From Gilliamella apicola (GTDB taxonomy: Bacteria; Pseudomonadota; Gammaproteobacteria; Enterobacterales; Orbaceae), in contig NZ_QGLP01000005.1 of assembly GCF_003202915.1 (NCBI RefSeq), positions 846,721 through 910,720 of the forward strand: a stretch of 64,000 bases of DNA, given 5' to 3'. Position numbers and translations under genes: made by a program. Shown piece by piece: positions 8,701 to 18,606 of this stretch; within the stretch, counting starts at the first letter, position 1; every line of letters starts with the position of its first letter. The notes under the pieces are model-generated. The model made no database searches. It was not told the origin of the DNA and worked only from the letters and a program-made list of their open reading frames with translations.

Positions 8701-9315
8701 TCATTTTTTCTTTTTCAAAATCGCCGCCATCAAAGGACGGTGGCAATGATAGATCATCTCCGGTTTTAACATAATCAACTCTGCCAAAGGCGCCGTCCAA
8801 TCTGGAATTTCGGTGTTTTCTGGGTGTTTGGAATCGATCGGATTATCAACATCAAATAGCTTGGTGTTGGCGAATAATGCTTCTTTTTTAGCAATATCGG
8901 CATCATCATTGTCGCTAAGCATGTTGCAATTATCTAATAGCTCTTGGGCAAATTGTTCTGGCCAGTCTTCGGCAAAATGCTTTAACTTAGCTAAGCCTGA
9001 AATATGCCTTAACATGTCGCGGAATAATAATAAATAGACCATTTGAACGTTGCGACCTGACAAGTTAGCCAACTGTTCATCCGATAACGTATTATTGATA
9101 ACACTCGGACCCCATTTAAAAAATAGCGTATCTTTGTACACTTTAACGATCCGTTTAATTGGCGCGTATTTTATTTTAACTAAATTATCAATTTCACGAG
9201 ATAATTGCATAGTTGGATAACCGACATGATTACGCCCATTCAAATCTCGCTCTGAAAGCGTTGGCGCACTTTGTTCTTTCTTCCCTGATAAAAGTTTCTT
9301 GAATAATCCTAACAT
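8701..9315 (-). CDS. Hypothetical cytoplasmic protein downstream of rlmB
   Basis: About 204 residues, starting MLGLFKKLLSGKKEQ. The frame extends upstream into rlmB, but the ATG at 9315 has AAGAG eight bases ahead and leaves a 13-base gap to rlmB, so it is preferred. The protein has no signal peptide or membrane segment. It has a basic start, a mixed middle with VYKDTLFFKWGPSVINNTLS and LFRDMLRHISGLAKLKHFAEDWPE-like helices, and a basic end (AAILKKKK). It lies last in the rnr-rlmB run on the minus strand and is probably co-transcribed. I do not recognise the family and assign no function. Confidence 0.72.
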   Translation of the reverse strand: MLGLFKKLLSGKKEQSAPTLSERDLNGRNHVGYPTMQLSREIDNLVKIKYAPIKRIVKVYKDTLFFKWGPSVINNTLSDEQLANLSGRNVQMVYLLLFRDMLRHISGLAKLKHFAEDWPEQFAQELLDNCNMLSDNDDADIAKKEALFANTKLFDVDNPIDSKHPENTEIPDWTAPLAELIMLKPEMIYHCHRPLMAAILKKKK

Positions 9316-9328
9316 GTTATAACTCTTA

Positions 9329-10081
9329 CTATCTATTTTTTTGTCTAACAATTTCAAATAAACAAACGCCAGTAGCAACCGACACATTAAGCGAAGAAAC
9401 AATTCCCGCCATTGGTATACTCACCAACTCATCGCAATGCTCTTTGGTTAATCGACGCATACCTTCACCTTCTGCGCCCATTACTAACGCCAGTGGCAAG
9501 GCTTTTGAATTTTTATAAAAATCGGTTTGATATAGTGTACTTGTCGCTTCGCCAGCAGTGCCCACAATCCAAACTTGATATTCATCTTGTAACATCCGCA
9601 TAGTCCGAGCCAGATTTGTCACTCTAACAACTGGTACACTCTCAGCCGCGCCACATGCAACTTTCTGAGCGGTTGAATTAAGTGATGCTGAGCGATCTTT
9701 CGGCACAATAATAAAACTCACACCTGCGGCGTCAGCTGTGCGAATACAAGCACCTAAATTATGCGGATCGGTCACACCATCTAAAATTAAAATAACCGGA
9801 TTTGGCTGTTGTTCCATCAATAATGGGATATCATTTTCCTGATAACCACGACTTGGTTTAACCATTGCCAAAATGCCTTGATGCACGCCGTTTTTGGTTT
9901 TTTCATCTAAGTACTGTCTATTGGTCACTTTCACCGCTAAACCTATCTGTTCCAACTCGTGAACAAGGGCATTTAGGCGCTTATCTTCTCGGCCTTTAGC
10001 AATAAAAACTTCAATAATTCTTTCAGGTGCACGCGTCAATAAAGCTTCAATCGCGTGGATACCGTAAACTGTTTCACTCAT
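9329..10081 (-). CDS. rlmB: 23S rRNA (guanosine(2251)-2'-O)-methyltransferase RlmB
   Basis: SpoU/TrmH-family enzyme that methylates the 2'-OH of G2251 in the peptidyl-transferase P loop of 23S rRNA using SAM. The 250-residue product has the N-terminal substrate-binding domain (VYGIHAIEALLTRAPERI) and the three knot motifs: ILDGVTDPHNLGACIRTADA (motif 1), ALVMGAEGEGMRRL (motif 2) and IPMAGIVSSLNVSVATGVC (motif 3, with the conserved Asn and Ser). Length matches E. coli RlmB. It starts immediately after the rnr stop codon, so it is coupled to rnr, the same order as in enterobacteria. Confidence 0.96.
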   Translation of the reverse strand: MSETVYGIHAIEALLTRAPERIIEVFIAKGREDKRLNALVHELEQIGLAVKVTNRQYLDEKTKNGVHQGILAMVKPSRGYQENDIPLLMEQQPNPVILILDGVTDPHNLGACIRTADAAGVSFIIVPKDRSASLNSTAQKVACGAAESVPVVRVTNLARTMRMLQDEYQVWIVGTAGEATSTLYQTDFYKNSKALPLALVMGAEGEGMRRLTKEHCDELVSIPMAGIVSSLNVSVATGVCLFEIVRQKNR

Positions 10082-12490
10082 CTATTTTTTACTCTTTTTT
10101 CTCTTATTGCTAGCGGTCAACGCTGATTTAGACGTTTTTTTAGCCGTAGCTTTAGCCTCAGTGCGTTTTTTTGTTTTTGCTTTTACCACCGCACTCGCTT
10201 TCTTCTTTTGACTATCAGCTTGACTCTTACTTTTGCGTTTAACTGGTACATCAGCTTCAATATCGGCTTTTTTCGCCTTATTTTTTGCTGTTTTACCTTG
10301 ACGTTGTGGCTTATTATCACTGTCTACCAATGAAAAATCAATTTTACGTTCTTCAGGATTAACATTTTCGACCTTTACTTGAACTTTATCACCCAAACGA
10401 TATGTAAAGCGAGTATTTTCACCAATTAAACGATTACGCGACGCGTCATAAATATAATAATCATTTTCTAGCGACGAAACATGTACCAGACCATCAATAA
10501 ACAGATCATCTAATCGTACAAAAAAGCCGAAGTTAACCACACTCGAAATAGTACCATTAAACACCTCGCCAACATGATCTTGCATATAATCACATTTTAA
10601 CCAGTCAACCACATCACGAACGGCTTCATCCGCACGGCGCTCGGTCATCGAACAGTGTTCACCAAAATAGAGCATCTCACTAGTGGAATAACGATGCCCT
10701 CCGGTTTTACTGGTTTTGTGCTGCTGATCAGCCAACACCCATTTGATCGCTCTATGTAATAACAAATCCGGATAACGACGAATTGGCGAAGTAAAATGTG
10801 CATACTCCTCAAGTGCTAGCCCAAAGTGTCCACGATTTTCAGGATCGTAAATTGCCTGCTTCATCGATCGTAAAATCACCGTCTGCAACATCTCATGGTC
10901 AGGTCTTGCTTCAACTTCAACCATTAACTTAGCAATATCTTTTGGTTTGGGATTATTACCGCCACCGAGAGATAAACCGAGTTCACTTAAAATACTGCGT
11001 AAATTGTTCATGCGATCTTCATCCGGTCTATCATGTACACGAAATAGCGAAGGAATCTCAGCATTAATCACCAATTTTGCTGCTGCTACATTGGCTAAAA
11101 TCATACACTCTTCAATAATCTTATGCGCATCGTTTCGTTGAACTAACTCGATGCTCTCAATACGTTTATCCGCATTAAAGATGAACTTTGGCTCTTCCGA
11201 TTCAAAACCAATAGCGCCACGAGCAACTCGAGCACTATCCAACACTTTGTAAAGCCCATAAAGATTTTCAAGATGGGGAACCAACTCACGATAATGTTCA
11301 CGCAGCTCTTTATCACCCTCTAAAATTTTGGCTACTTTGGTATAAGTTAATCGGGCATGTGAATTCATCACCGCTTCATAGAATTGATAACCAGTCAAAC
11401 GCCCTTTATTCGACACGGTCATTTCACACACCAAACACAAGCGATCCACTTGCGGATTGAGTGAGCAAAGACCATTGGATAACACTTCCGGCAACATCGG
11501 GATCACCCGCGATGGGAAATAGACCGAAGTCCCTCGCAAACAAGCCTCTTTATCTAACGCTTTAGCCGGTCGCACATAATAACTCACATCAGCTATGGCC
11601 ACCCATAAACGGTAACCACCACCGCGATTCTTCTGGCAATAGACCGCATCATCAAAGTCACGCGCATCTTCACCATCAATGGTTACTAACGGCAACTCAC
11701 GTAGATCCTTACGGCCTTTTTTGGCGCTTTCTGGCACTTGTTCACTAAATTTGCTGGCCTCCTTTTCAACCAATTTAGGAAATTCATAAGGGATTTCATG
11801 ATTACGTAATGAAATATCGATAGCTAAATTGGTCCCCATAATTTCGCCAAGTACTTCCTTAATCACGCCAACTGCTTTTTGACGTCGTTCAGGTCGTTGC
11901 TGTAATTCAACCACAACCACCGAGCCCATTCTTACAGTACGATTTGGTTTACCTGCGATCAAAATATCAAAATTCAAACGACTGTCATCCGGCACCACAA
12001 AGCCAACACCTTGCTCAATAAAATAACGACCAACAATTTGATTAGTGCGAGGTTCTAAAATCCGCACCACGCGCGCTTCGGTCTTACCTCGGTATTGACT
12101 GTTGATTGGCTGAGCCAATATAACATCACCTTGTAAAACCTTTTTCATCTGCTCATGTGACAAGAAATAGTCTTCCGGCTTACCTTCAACTCGCAGAAAA
12201 CCATAGCCATCACGATGTGCAATCACACTACCCTTAACCATATCGAATTTTTCTGGCAAGGCATAGCATTTACGCCGGGTATACACTACCTGACCATCAC
12301 GTTCCATTGCCCGCAATCTGCGATGTAAAGCCTCTTTCTGCTCATCAGATTTGATTGATACGGCATTAGCTATTTTCTCTAAGCTGGCTGGTTTTGCTTC
12401 TTGGGTAAGATAATCCAAAATCAGTTCACGGCTGGCGATCGGCGAGTCATATTTTTGTGCCTCACGATCGTAAAATGGATCTTTTATCAT
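10082..12490 (-). CDS. rnr: Ribonuclease R
   Basis: Processive 3'-5' exoribonuclease of the RNase II family that degrades structured RNA and acts with trans-translation. The 802 residues contain, in order, an N-terminal winged helix (about 20-85), cold-shock domains (about 85-230), the RNB catalytic domain with the aspartate cluster in [13 protein letters not shown] (near 270-285), an S1 domain ([17 protein letters not shown], about 645-725) and a long lysine/alanine/serine-rich basic tail (about 735-802) typical of RNase R rather than RNase II. rlmB follows directly. No separate promoter was assigned in the 190 bases upstream. Confidence 0.97.
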   Translation of the reverse strand: MIKDPFYDREAQKYDSPIASRELILDYLTQEAKPASLEKIANAVSIKSDEQKEALHRRLRAMERDGQVVYTRRKCYALPEKFDMVKGSVIAHRDGYGFLRVEGKPEDYFLSHEQMKKVLQGDVILAQPINSQYRGKTEARVVRILEPRTNQIVGRYFIEQGVGFVVPDDSRLNFDILIAGKPNRTVRMGSVVVVELQQRPERRQKAVGVIKEVLGEIMGTNLAIDISLRNHEIPYEFPKLVEKEASKFSEQVPESAKKGRKDLRELPLVTIDGEDARDFDDAVYCQKNRGGGYRLWVAIADVSYYVRPAKALDKEACLRGTSVYFPSRVIPMLPEVLSNGLCSLNPQVDRLCLVCEMTVSNKGRLTGYQFYEAVMNSHARLTYTKVAKILEGDKELREHYRELVPHLENLYGLYKVLDSARVARGAIGFESEEPKFIFNADKRIESIELVQRNDAHKIIEECMILANVAAAKLVINAEIPSLFRVHDRPDEDRMNNLRSILSELGLSLGGGNNPKPKDIAKLMVEVEARPDHEMLQTVILRSMKQAIYDPENRGHFGLALEEYAHFTSPIRRYPDLLLHRAIKWVLADQQHKTSKTGGHRYSTSEMLYFGEHCSMTERRADEAVRDVVDWLKCDYMQDHVGEVFNGTISSVVNFGFFVRLDDLFIDGLVHVSSLENDYYIYDASRNRLIGENTRFTYRLGDKVQVKVENVNPEERKIDFSLVDSDNKPQRQGKTAKNKAKKADIEADVPVKRKSKSQADSQKKKASAVVKAKTKKRTEAKATAKKTSKSALTASNKRKKSKK

Positions 12491-12694
12491 ATGGAGCGTC
12501 CTGTGATCGAATGTTGAGTTTAGGATAACATAGAGTTGTTTAACTTAAAATCTACATCCCACCGATTATTAACAATATACATATTATTTTAATTACACTA
12601 CAATCTTAAATTTATGATTTTCGGAAATTAACTAATTAACATTTTGGTTAAATAATTATTAATTGTAAATTCAGCTAATCAATTGGTTCATTAC

Positions 12695-13387
12695 ATGAAG
12701 TATATTCTTATTTTTATTACTTTCATTTGGTTAAATAGCTATTTATCAACAGCTATCGCTACCAATAATCCAAAATCGGTTAATCTCCAACAAAAAAATC
12801 AATCATCAGATCCGTATAGCAATAAAAGCAAAATATCTAATGCCACAATTGAGAAGATTAAACCCTTAATTAAAAATTGGCTCGATTATTATCACTTAGA
12901 TATAGCAAATTTTTATACAGGGAATGAAAATTCTTGGCCATTTGATAAAAATTATCGGGGCATTTATACCAAAGGGTTTGAGTCTGCTAGTGATGATGTT
13001 TACATACCGCAAATGTATGACTATTCACCAAGTAAACAAAAATATATCAGCTTTTTAGATATTTATCCTGAAACGCAATCTGATAAATATATTTTTTATG
13101 GCAACTCGGATTGCCAAGAAATTTATTTAATCGATCGTAAAAATAAAACCAAAAGAATCGTGCTTTGGTTAGGTCTGACACAATTTTTAGAAGCCATTTT
13201 TTGGCTAGATGAAGATCATTTTATTGCTGTTGGCTATCAAGAAGGTGAATCTAACGACAGGTACTTTATGTATATATTTAGTCCAGATAATAAAATGGCT
13301 GACTATTATTTTGACGCAAAATCAGAAAAACTTAAACCAGATTATTTTTATCAAAACTTAAACACAAGAGGCGTAATAATTGATTAA
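12695..13387 (+). CDS. Hypothetical exported protein
   Basis: About 230 residues. The N-terminus (MKYILIFITFIWLNSYL..TAIAT) is a clear signal peptide with a hydrophobic core of about 15 residues. The mature part is rich in N, K, D, Y and aromatic residues, with strand-like segments such as DKYIFYGNSDCQEIYLIDR and FWLDEDHFIAVGYQEGES that would fit a beta-rich or propeller-like fold. An ATG four codons earlier (12683) is possible; no strong ribosome binding site decides between them. It stands alone between rnr and accessory DNA. I do not recognise the family; a periplasmic or surface role is inferred only from the signal peptide. Confidence 0.7.
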   Translation: MKYILIFITFIWLNSYLSTAIATNNPKSVNLQQKNQSSDPYSNKSKISNATIEKIKPLIKNWLDYYHLDIANFYTGNENSWPFDKNYRGIYTKGFESASDDVYIPQMYDYSPSKQKYISFLDIYPETQSDKYIFYGNSDCQEIYLIDRKNKTKRIVLWLGLTQFLEAIFWLDEDHFIAVGYQEGESNDRYFMYIFSPDNKMADYYFDAKSEKLKPDYFYQNLNTRGVIID

Positions 13388-13912
13388 TAATATTTATAAT
13401 TTTTTTACGCTATTTCATAAAAATAGATAACTTTAGCAAAATTCAATAATGACAAATGGATAAAATGGAATTTTAAGCACAAACGTAATTTAAGCTATTA
13501 TTTTAGACTTAATCCCCCTAAGGTAGATAAACCTATCTCAACAACGCCCTCACTCAACGCCAACGATGATAGCAACCTTAGTCGGCATCTTCGTCCACTA
13601 ACGTAAATGCAGCAAATTGACAATCTTATGATGAAAAAAACACTAGTGTGAAAAGCCATAATCGCATAATTACCTATATCATTCTGTTTTAAGAAATAGA
13701 TACTTCAATTATATGAAACTATTGTAAATTCCGCCTAACTACTTCGATAATAGCGATTGTTTACTACACCATAGCGTGTGTTGTTTTGAATATCTATGAC
13801 CTCTACTTTTAAGGTATAAGATCCGTCATAGTGGGGAACTTTCATTTAATCTATCATTAGTTATTGGCAATCATTTTCATACCAAGTAACTTTTATTTGT
13901 CCTGATATATAA
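13388..13912. other. Gene-poor stretch with remnants of coding sequence
   Basis: Mostly AT-rich DNA without a convincing gene. On the minus strand a 36-codon open frame (13735-13845, starting MKVPHYDGSYTLKVEVID) and a shorter in-frame piece near 13865-13925 (SGQIKVTWYENDC) look like beta-strand-rich protein fragments. They lie directly downstream of the 85-residue frame at 13913-14170, so this stretch may be the decayed 3' end of a longer gene. Confidence 0.4.
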
Positions 13913-14170
13913 CTAATCAATGTCATCAGCAGTTAGTTGATTAGGTATATTATGTAAAATACCATCACTCGGTTTATTATGCGCTTCTGTTACATCGCTA
14001 TAATGCATTCTATTTGGTGCAGGTAAACTTACACCAAGATTCGATAATAGTGTAATCCAATCAATTCGACCAGAACCATTACCATCAGAAAAATTAATAC
14101 CTGTTACTTGACGTAAATCACTTAATGGGGTAACACCATTACCTAAAAGAATATAAAGGGCATCCCCCAT
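13913..14170 (-). CDS. Small hypothetical protein, possibly a fragment of a larger surface protein
   Basis: 85 residues starting MGDALYILLGNGVTPLSDL, with a TTAGGG stretch six to seven bases upstream of the ATG. The composition (GINFSDGNGSGRIDW, LLSNLGVSLPAP) resembles a linker or extracellular domain rather than an enzyme; no signal peptide is present. Downstream on the same strand, out of frame, are further protein-like pieces (13735-13930), so this may be the surviving part of a frameshifted gene. It lies next to the adhesin-like gene pair but shows no similarity to it that I can see. Function unknown. Confidence 0.4.
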   Translation of the reverse strand: MGDALYILLGNGVTPLSDLRQVTGINFSDGNGSGRIDWITLLSNLGVSLPAPNRMHYSDVTEAHNKPSDGILHNIPNQLTADDID

Positions 14171-14537
14171 TATTTACCCTAACTGTATGAATTGAAGATA
14201 AAGCGGAAACATTATTTATTAATCCAACACACTAATTAGTATAGAAATCAATCGAAAGAATTGATTTAAAACTTAAGCAGGTTGTTAAGTATCACTTGTT
14301 TTTTGTATAAAAGTATATCAATTAACGCCGAAATTCAGTCAATTTATAAGCCATTTTCTGCGTTTCAATTTACTATTTCCATTTGAAGGAAATGGTAGTG
14401 CTTAAGTGATTTTGTTCGACTGCTAAAAAATATTTAATCTCGCTAGAGCTTTTGATTCGGTCACTTTGGCTTAATAACTATCTGCACTTTGTTTGGTTCT
14501 ATTTTTATTAATTTGCGTTCCAACTAAAAAATAATAA
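14171..14537. other. Non-coding stretch downstream of the first adhesin-like gene
   Basis: AT-rich DNA of about 370 bases between the 85-residue frame and the 3' end of the adhesin-like gene. I see no gene, tRNA or clear intrinsic terminator in it. Confidence 0.5.
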
Positions 14538-15974
14538 TTAAAGAGAAACACAAATTCCATAAATAGAGTAGTTTAGATCGTTCGACCAAAGCACATGTCC
14601 ACCATCCGAACTTACCCCAAAATAGAGCGGCTCTATGCTATTATTTGCTTTGTCACCCGTCCAATAGTAATCACCATTACCAAAATAAGCATTATTATAG
14701 TTACCCATATAACCCCACTCGGAAAAAAGACCTGCGCCGATATTACGTTGATAATGATTACCAACTGATGGAGGTAGCGCACCTACAATTCCGTTACAAC
14801 GGAAATTACTCCATATACCTGAACAAACTGAATTAGTTAAATCCTTAACCTTAGGAAGGCGATAATTTTTTATATGATTACACCATGACAAGGTATTAGC
14901 GTAATCATACTTATCCGTTCCTCGATTAATAAACCACTGTTTTAACTCAAATCCATAGCTCACAACGACATTACCATCCTTATCCTTACCCACTAATTCA
15001 AAGAGTTGAGGTAATTCAGGTCTTAGGATTTTGTTAGTTTCGCTAGATACCCATTGTGAAGGTGATGCAGCTGGACCAGTTAAGGTTACTCTCACGCTAG
15101 TACCGGTAGAATTCGGTTCAAGCGTAGCAGTGATCCCCCCATGCTCAATCTTCTCTGGCCATATTAAAGATCGCGCTCCACCTATATCTAAATCAAAATA
15201 TAAATTATTGGCGCCTGTAGTTGGAAAATTTAGATGATAAGAGGCTGGATTAGTAGACTGGGGAATAAACCCCTTATTAGAATTCCACATTGAAGCAAGG
15301 CCGCGAAAGTCTATACCTCTAATTTCAGTATCTGACCCATATTTTGTGTTAGGTTTAGCAAAACAGACCTTTGGATGTTCATTAGGATTAACATAGTAAG
15401 TTGTACTACTAGCACTAAAACTACTACTATTAGGAACCCCATAACGCGTGCGTAATGTTCCGTCTGTACTCATTAAAGTTACTTTATAAGGTGCATCACA
15501 TATTGTTAAGACTTCATTACGTGCTACCGCATTGTCATTTTTATCAACAATAGAGAGGCTTAAATTACCGGTAGCCGCTATACCATTAAAATCCTGACCA
15601 TCGCCATCATTATCACCCCAATAATTATTAGGTGAACCGATAAGCGAATTTAATGCTATAGAATTGCTGTCGGTTGGTACTAACATACCGATATCAGCAA
15701 AACTTTGACCACTATTTGGCAACTTAATGGGGTTGATTGACGAATTATTGCTTGCTGGAGTAAATTTAACCCCATTGGATAAAGTTATCCAAAGAAAACC
15801 TTCCGAACTAGTTACCGAAGTAAGACCGCCATCAAAGGTTAAATAGGGGGCATTACCATGAATAATATTTGATGTTTTAGCGGTTAAAGCTTGACTACGA
15901 TAGGTAGTCAATAACAGTGAAATAAGCAATACCACTAAAAAAATCTGCCGCAACAACCCAAAGCGTTGAAACAA
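14538..15974 (-). CDS. Secreted adhesin-like protein, copy 1 (possible DUF823-related tip domain)
   Basis: About 478 residues. A signal-like N-terminus (RQIFLVVLLISLLL then RSQALTAK) is followed by a beta-rich body with YLTFDGG, LWITLSNGVKFTP and YWGDNDGDG, and a C-terminal domain with YGFELKQWFINRG, YRLPKVKDLTN, paired cysteines and GAGLFSEWGYM. This tip resembles, from memory, DUF823-type domains of invasin-like adhesins; the match is tentative. The start is unsettled: no ATG or clear Shine-Dalgarno exists, the listed start is a TTG, and the same frame is open upstream almost to the promoter. A perfect consensus promoter lies about 130 bases upstream. Copy 2 (17085-18503) is nearly identical in the first 330 residues but differs in the last 140. 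Function is probably at the cell surface or in the periplasm; not proven. Confidence 0.75.
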   Translation of the reverse strand: MFQRFGLLRQIFLVVLLISLLLTTYRSQALTAKTSNIIHGNAPYLTFDGGLTSVTSSEGFLWITLSNGVKFTPASNNSSINPIKLPNSGQSFADIGMLVPTDSNSIALNSLIGSPNNYWGDNDGDGQDFNGIAATGNLSLSIVDKNDNAVARNEVLTICDAPYKVTLMSTDGTLRTRYGVPNSSSFSASSTTYYVNPNEHPKVCFAKPNTKYGSDTEIRGIDFRGLASMWNSNKGFIPQSTNPASYHLNFPTTGANNLYFDLDIGGARSLIWPEKIEHGGITATLEPNSTGTSVRVTLTGPAASPSQWVSSETNKILRPELPQLFELVGKDKDGNVVVSYGFELKQWFINRGTDKYDYANTLSWCNHIKNYRLPKVKDLTNSVCSGIWSNFRCNGIVGALPPSVGNHYQRNIGAGLFSEWGYMGNYNNAYFGNGDYYWTGDKANNSIEPLYFGVSSDGGHVLWSNDLNYSIYGICVSL

Positions 15975-16077
15975 TGTCTGCGAAGCGCTTAAAATGTGAT
16001 CAAAAAATAGACTAAAGTGAAATAGTAAATATCGATGGCAAAAATTAGACGATTTTAGATTATAGGTTGGGCAGATT

Positions 16078-16131
16078 GCGTGTTGCGTGTTGCGTGTTGA
16101 AAATTATAATGCATTTCGACATTCCTGTCAA
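16078..16131 (-). promoter_or_regulatory. Perfect consensus sigma-70 promoter and heptamer repeat, adhesin-like copy 1
   Basis: Read on the minus strand: -35 TTGACA (16126-16131), a 17-base spacer and -10 TATAAT (16103-16108). Three tandem heptamers AACACGC (16078-16098) begin at the predicted transcript start (about 16096). A second, upstream promoter is likely: TTGCGT (16227-16232), 16 bases, TATAAT (16205-16210). The same arrangement occurs before copies 2 and 3. Confidence 0.8.
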
Positions 16132-16349
16132 TTAAATTTATGTTTTATTTGAATTTATTCTTTTATTCGGTTGTATTTTAACTGATCTTCCTTCAGCGGA
16201 TAAAATTATAATAGTTCAACAAATCGACGCAACATATTTTAACGTTTAAATTGTTAACTTTTGTAAAAATCATCCTTATTTATACTTTAACATTTGATAT
16301 TAAAAATAAAAATTACTGATTATAAACGGATAAATTATCGACTAAAATT

Positions 16350-16860
16350 TGATGTCTGGTTGGATTTAGCCAATTTTGTTACTACATTAACCTTGTTGAT
16401 CACCATTAATCATTTATCAGCAAAAATATCACGCATGTTTGGCAAACTATCGGTATAAATGATGAATTATTGGTTTTTTGGGGTAATGTTGTTCCACCTG
16501 ATAAAGTTATCTTAAGTAAACTTTTAGTATTATGCGCATGGATATGTAGCATAATTAAAGATTCAATAATGATGCTCGACCATGAACTAAATTTGATGAG
16601 AAAATTCTGTAAGGTTAAAGCAGAAACTTTAATTACTAAAGTTAGAGGAATTTAAATCATCGCTTGAACAGTTATTGATAGTTAATTGATTTACTATAAT
16701 ACAATTCGACATCCTTGTCGATTAACCACTTGATTTATTTGGTTTTTGCTCTGATAGGTTCTTTATTACCTAATCGTCCTTTAGAACAATAAAATTATAA
16801 TAATTAGAAAAAACCGCGCAATGGTTGCTAGCATTTAAATTGTTAATTTTTGTAAATTTA
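16350..16860 (-). pseudogene. Decayed relic of a fourth adhesin-like gene (promoter region plus N-terminal part)
   Basis: Minus-strand DNA between copies 1 and 2 aligns by eye with the promoter region and 5' coding part of its neighbours. From right to left: the distal element with GTTAAT and AATTTAAA (16829-16858), a weakened promoter TCGACA (16716-16721), 17 bases, TATAGT (16693-16698), a piece starting with TTCATGG like the HGNAPYL codons, and a well-matched piece around 16400-16520 (GATAACTTTATC, CAATAATTC, TTTGCTGATA) equal to the codons for WITLSNG, NNSS and FADI. No open frame remains. A 61-codon plus-strand frame at 16470-16655 is an antisense artefact of this relic. Boundaries are approximate. 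Confidence 0.7.
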
Positions 16861-17084
16861 TTTGTTTGGACGACTGTTTAAAAACTTATTTGTTAATTTT
16901 TTAGCCATTAAAATAGTTTTTCTCAAAAATTTCTTCAAAAAAGAACTCTGCACTGCATCTCATCCCAAAATCTCATGCAGAAAAATTAAAAAAATTAAAC
17001 TATTAAATAGCTATTTTGCTCTAGCCAATTACTTGCATTTTTTTATTTGACCTCATAACCAAGAAATGAAAATGAAATCTAAGC

Positions 17085-18503
17085 CTAAGGTAAGGAACAA
17101 AAAACATAAAAATCGCTGGATGCATCATACTTATAAAAGTCCCCACCATACGGATACACAATAAATTGATCACTACCAACTGAATCACTAGTCCAATAAA
17201 AATAGTCATTTCCAATACCTGCGTTAGGATAAAATACCATGTGACCCCATTCAGTAAAAAAACCAGCATCAATGCGACGCTGGTAATAATTACCAACTGA
17301 TGATGGTGTGGCGCCAACCGCTCCTTCACAACGAGGCCCACTCCATGCCCCCGTACAAGCAGCATTAGTTAAATCTTTTACCTCAGGCATGCGATATCCA
17401 ATATCACGACACCATAATGCCTGATTCATAGCAGTATCTTTTTTACTACCACGATTGACAAACCATTGTTTTAATTTAAATCCATATTTGACAACAGCGT
17501 TACCATCTCCATCTTTACCGACTAACTCAAAGAGTTGCGGCAATTCAGGTCTAAGGATGTTATTGGATCCGCTAAAGCTCCATTGTGAAGGCGTTGCAGC
17601 CGGACCAGTTAGAGTTACTCTCACGCTAGTACCGGTAGAATTCGGTTCAAGCGTAGCGGTAATTCCCCCATGCTCAATTTTCTCTGGCCATATTAAAGAT
17701 TGCGCTCCACCTATATCTAAATCAAAATATAAATTATTGGCGCCTGTAGTTGGAAAATTTAGATGATAAGAGGATGGATTGGTAGACTGGGGGATAAACC
17801 CCTTATTAGAATTCCAAATTGAAACTGGACCGCGAAAATCTATACCATTAATTTCAGTATTTGAACCGTATATTAGGTTAGGTTTAGCAAAGCAGACCTT
17901 TGGATGTTCATTAGGATTAACATAATAAGTTGTACTACTAGCACTAAAACTACTACTATTAGGAACCCCATAACGCGTGCGTAATGTTCCGTCTGTACTC
18001 ATTAAAGTTACTTTATAAGGTGCATCACATATTGTTAAAACTTCATTGCGTGCTACCGCATTGTCATTTTTATCAACAATAGAGAGGCTTAAATTACCGG
18101 TAACCGCTATACCATTAAAACCCTGACCATCGCCATCACTATCACCCCAATAATTATTAGGTGAACCGATAAGCGAATTTAATGCTATAGAATTGCTGTC
18201 GGTTGGTACTAACATACCGATATCAGCAAAACTTTGACCACTATTTGGCAACTTAATGGGTTTGATTGACGAATTATTGCTTGCTGGAGTAAATTTAACC
18301 CCATTGGATAAAGTTATCCAAAGAAAACCTTCCGAACTAGTTACCGAAGTAAGACCACCATCAAAGGTTAAATAGGGTGCGTTACCATGAATAATATTTG
18401 ATGTTTTAGCGGTTAACGCTTGACTAGAACAACAAGCCAATAACAGTGAAATAAGCAATACCACTAAAAAAATCTGCCGCAACAACCCAAAGCGTTGAAA
18501 CAA
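17085..18503 (-). CDS. Secreted adhesin-like protein, copy 2 (variable tip)
   Basis: About 472 residues, same architecture as copy 1: signal-like N-terminus (VVLLISLLLACCSSQALTAK), beta-rich body and a C-terminal domain with YGFKLKQWFVNRG, WCRDIGYRMPEVKDLTN, CTGAWSGPRCEGAVGA and DAGFFTEWGHM. From the start to about residue 330 the protein differs from copy 1 at only a few positions. After the shared LRPELPQLFELVGKD segment, identity drops sharply and the last 50 residues are unrelated in detail. Unlike copy 1, the signal region has LLLACCSSQA, which could be a lipobox, so copy 2 might be a lipoprotein (weak inference). TTG is again the only plausible start. Upstream DNA is nearly identical to that of copy 1. 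Confidence 0.75.
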   Translation of the reverse strand: MFQRFGLLRQIFLVVLLISLLLACCSSQALTAKTSNIIHGNAPYLTFDGGLTSVTSSEGFLWITLSNGVKFTPASNNSSIKPIKLPNSGQSFADIGMLVPTDSNSIALNSLIGSPNNYWGDSDGDGQGFNGIAVTGNLSLSIVDKNDNAVARNEVLTICDAPYKVTLMSTDGTLRTRYGVPNSSSFSASSTTYYVNPNEHPKVCFAKPNLIYGSNTEINGIDFRGPVSIWNSNKGFIPQSTNPSSYHLNFPTTGANNLYFDLDIGGAQSLIWPEKIEHGGITATLEPNSTGTSVRVTLTGPAATPSQWSFSGSNNILRPELPQLFELVGKDGDGNAVVKYGFKLKQWFVNRGSKKDTAMNQALWCRDIGYRMPEVKDLTNAACTGAWSGPRCEGAVGATPSSVGNYYQRRIDAGFFTEWGHMVFYPNAGIGNDYFYWTSDSVGSDQFIVYPYGGDFYKYDASSDFYVFCSLP

Positions 18504-18606
18504 TGTCTGCGGAGCGCTTAAAATGCGATCAAAAAATAGACTAAAGTGAAATAGTAAATATCGATGGCAAAAATTAGACGATTTTAGATTATAGGTTGGG
18601 CAGGTT

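Noticed and set aside
16078..16098. CRISPR-like repeat in the triple heptamers
   Set aside because: Units are directly adjacent and 7 bases long, with no spacers and no cas genes in the window.
16470..16655. A 61-codon plus-strand open frame between the adhesin-like copies
   Set aside because: It is antisense to a recognisable relic of the adhesin-like gene and has no ribosome binding site, so it is an artefact of that sequence.
16862..17050. A 62-codon plus-strand frame rich in F, K and N
   Set aside because: Composition is that of translated AT-rich intergenic DNA; no Shine-Dalgarno, no recognisable motif.
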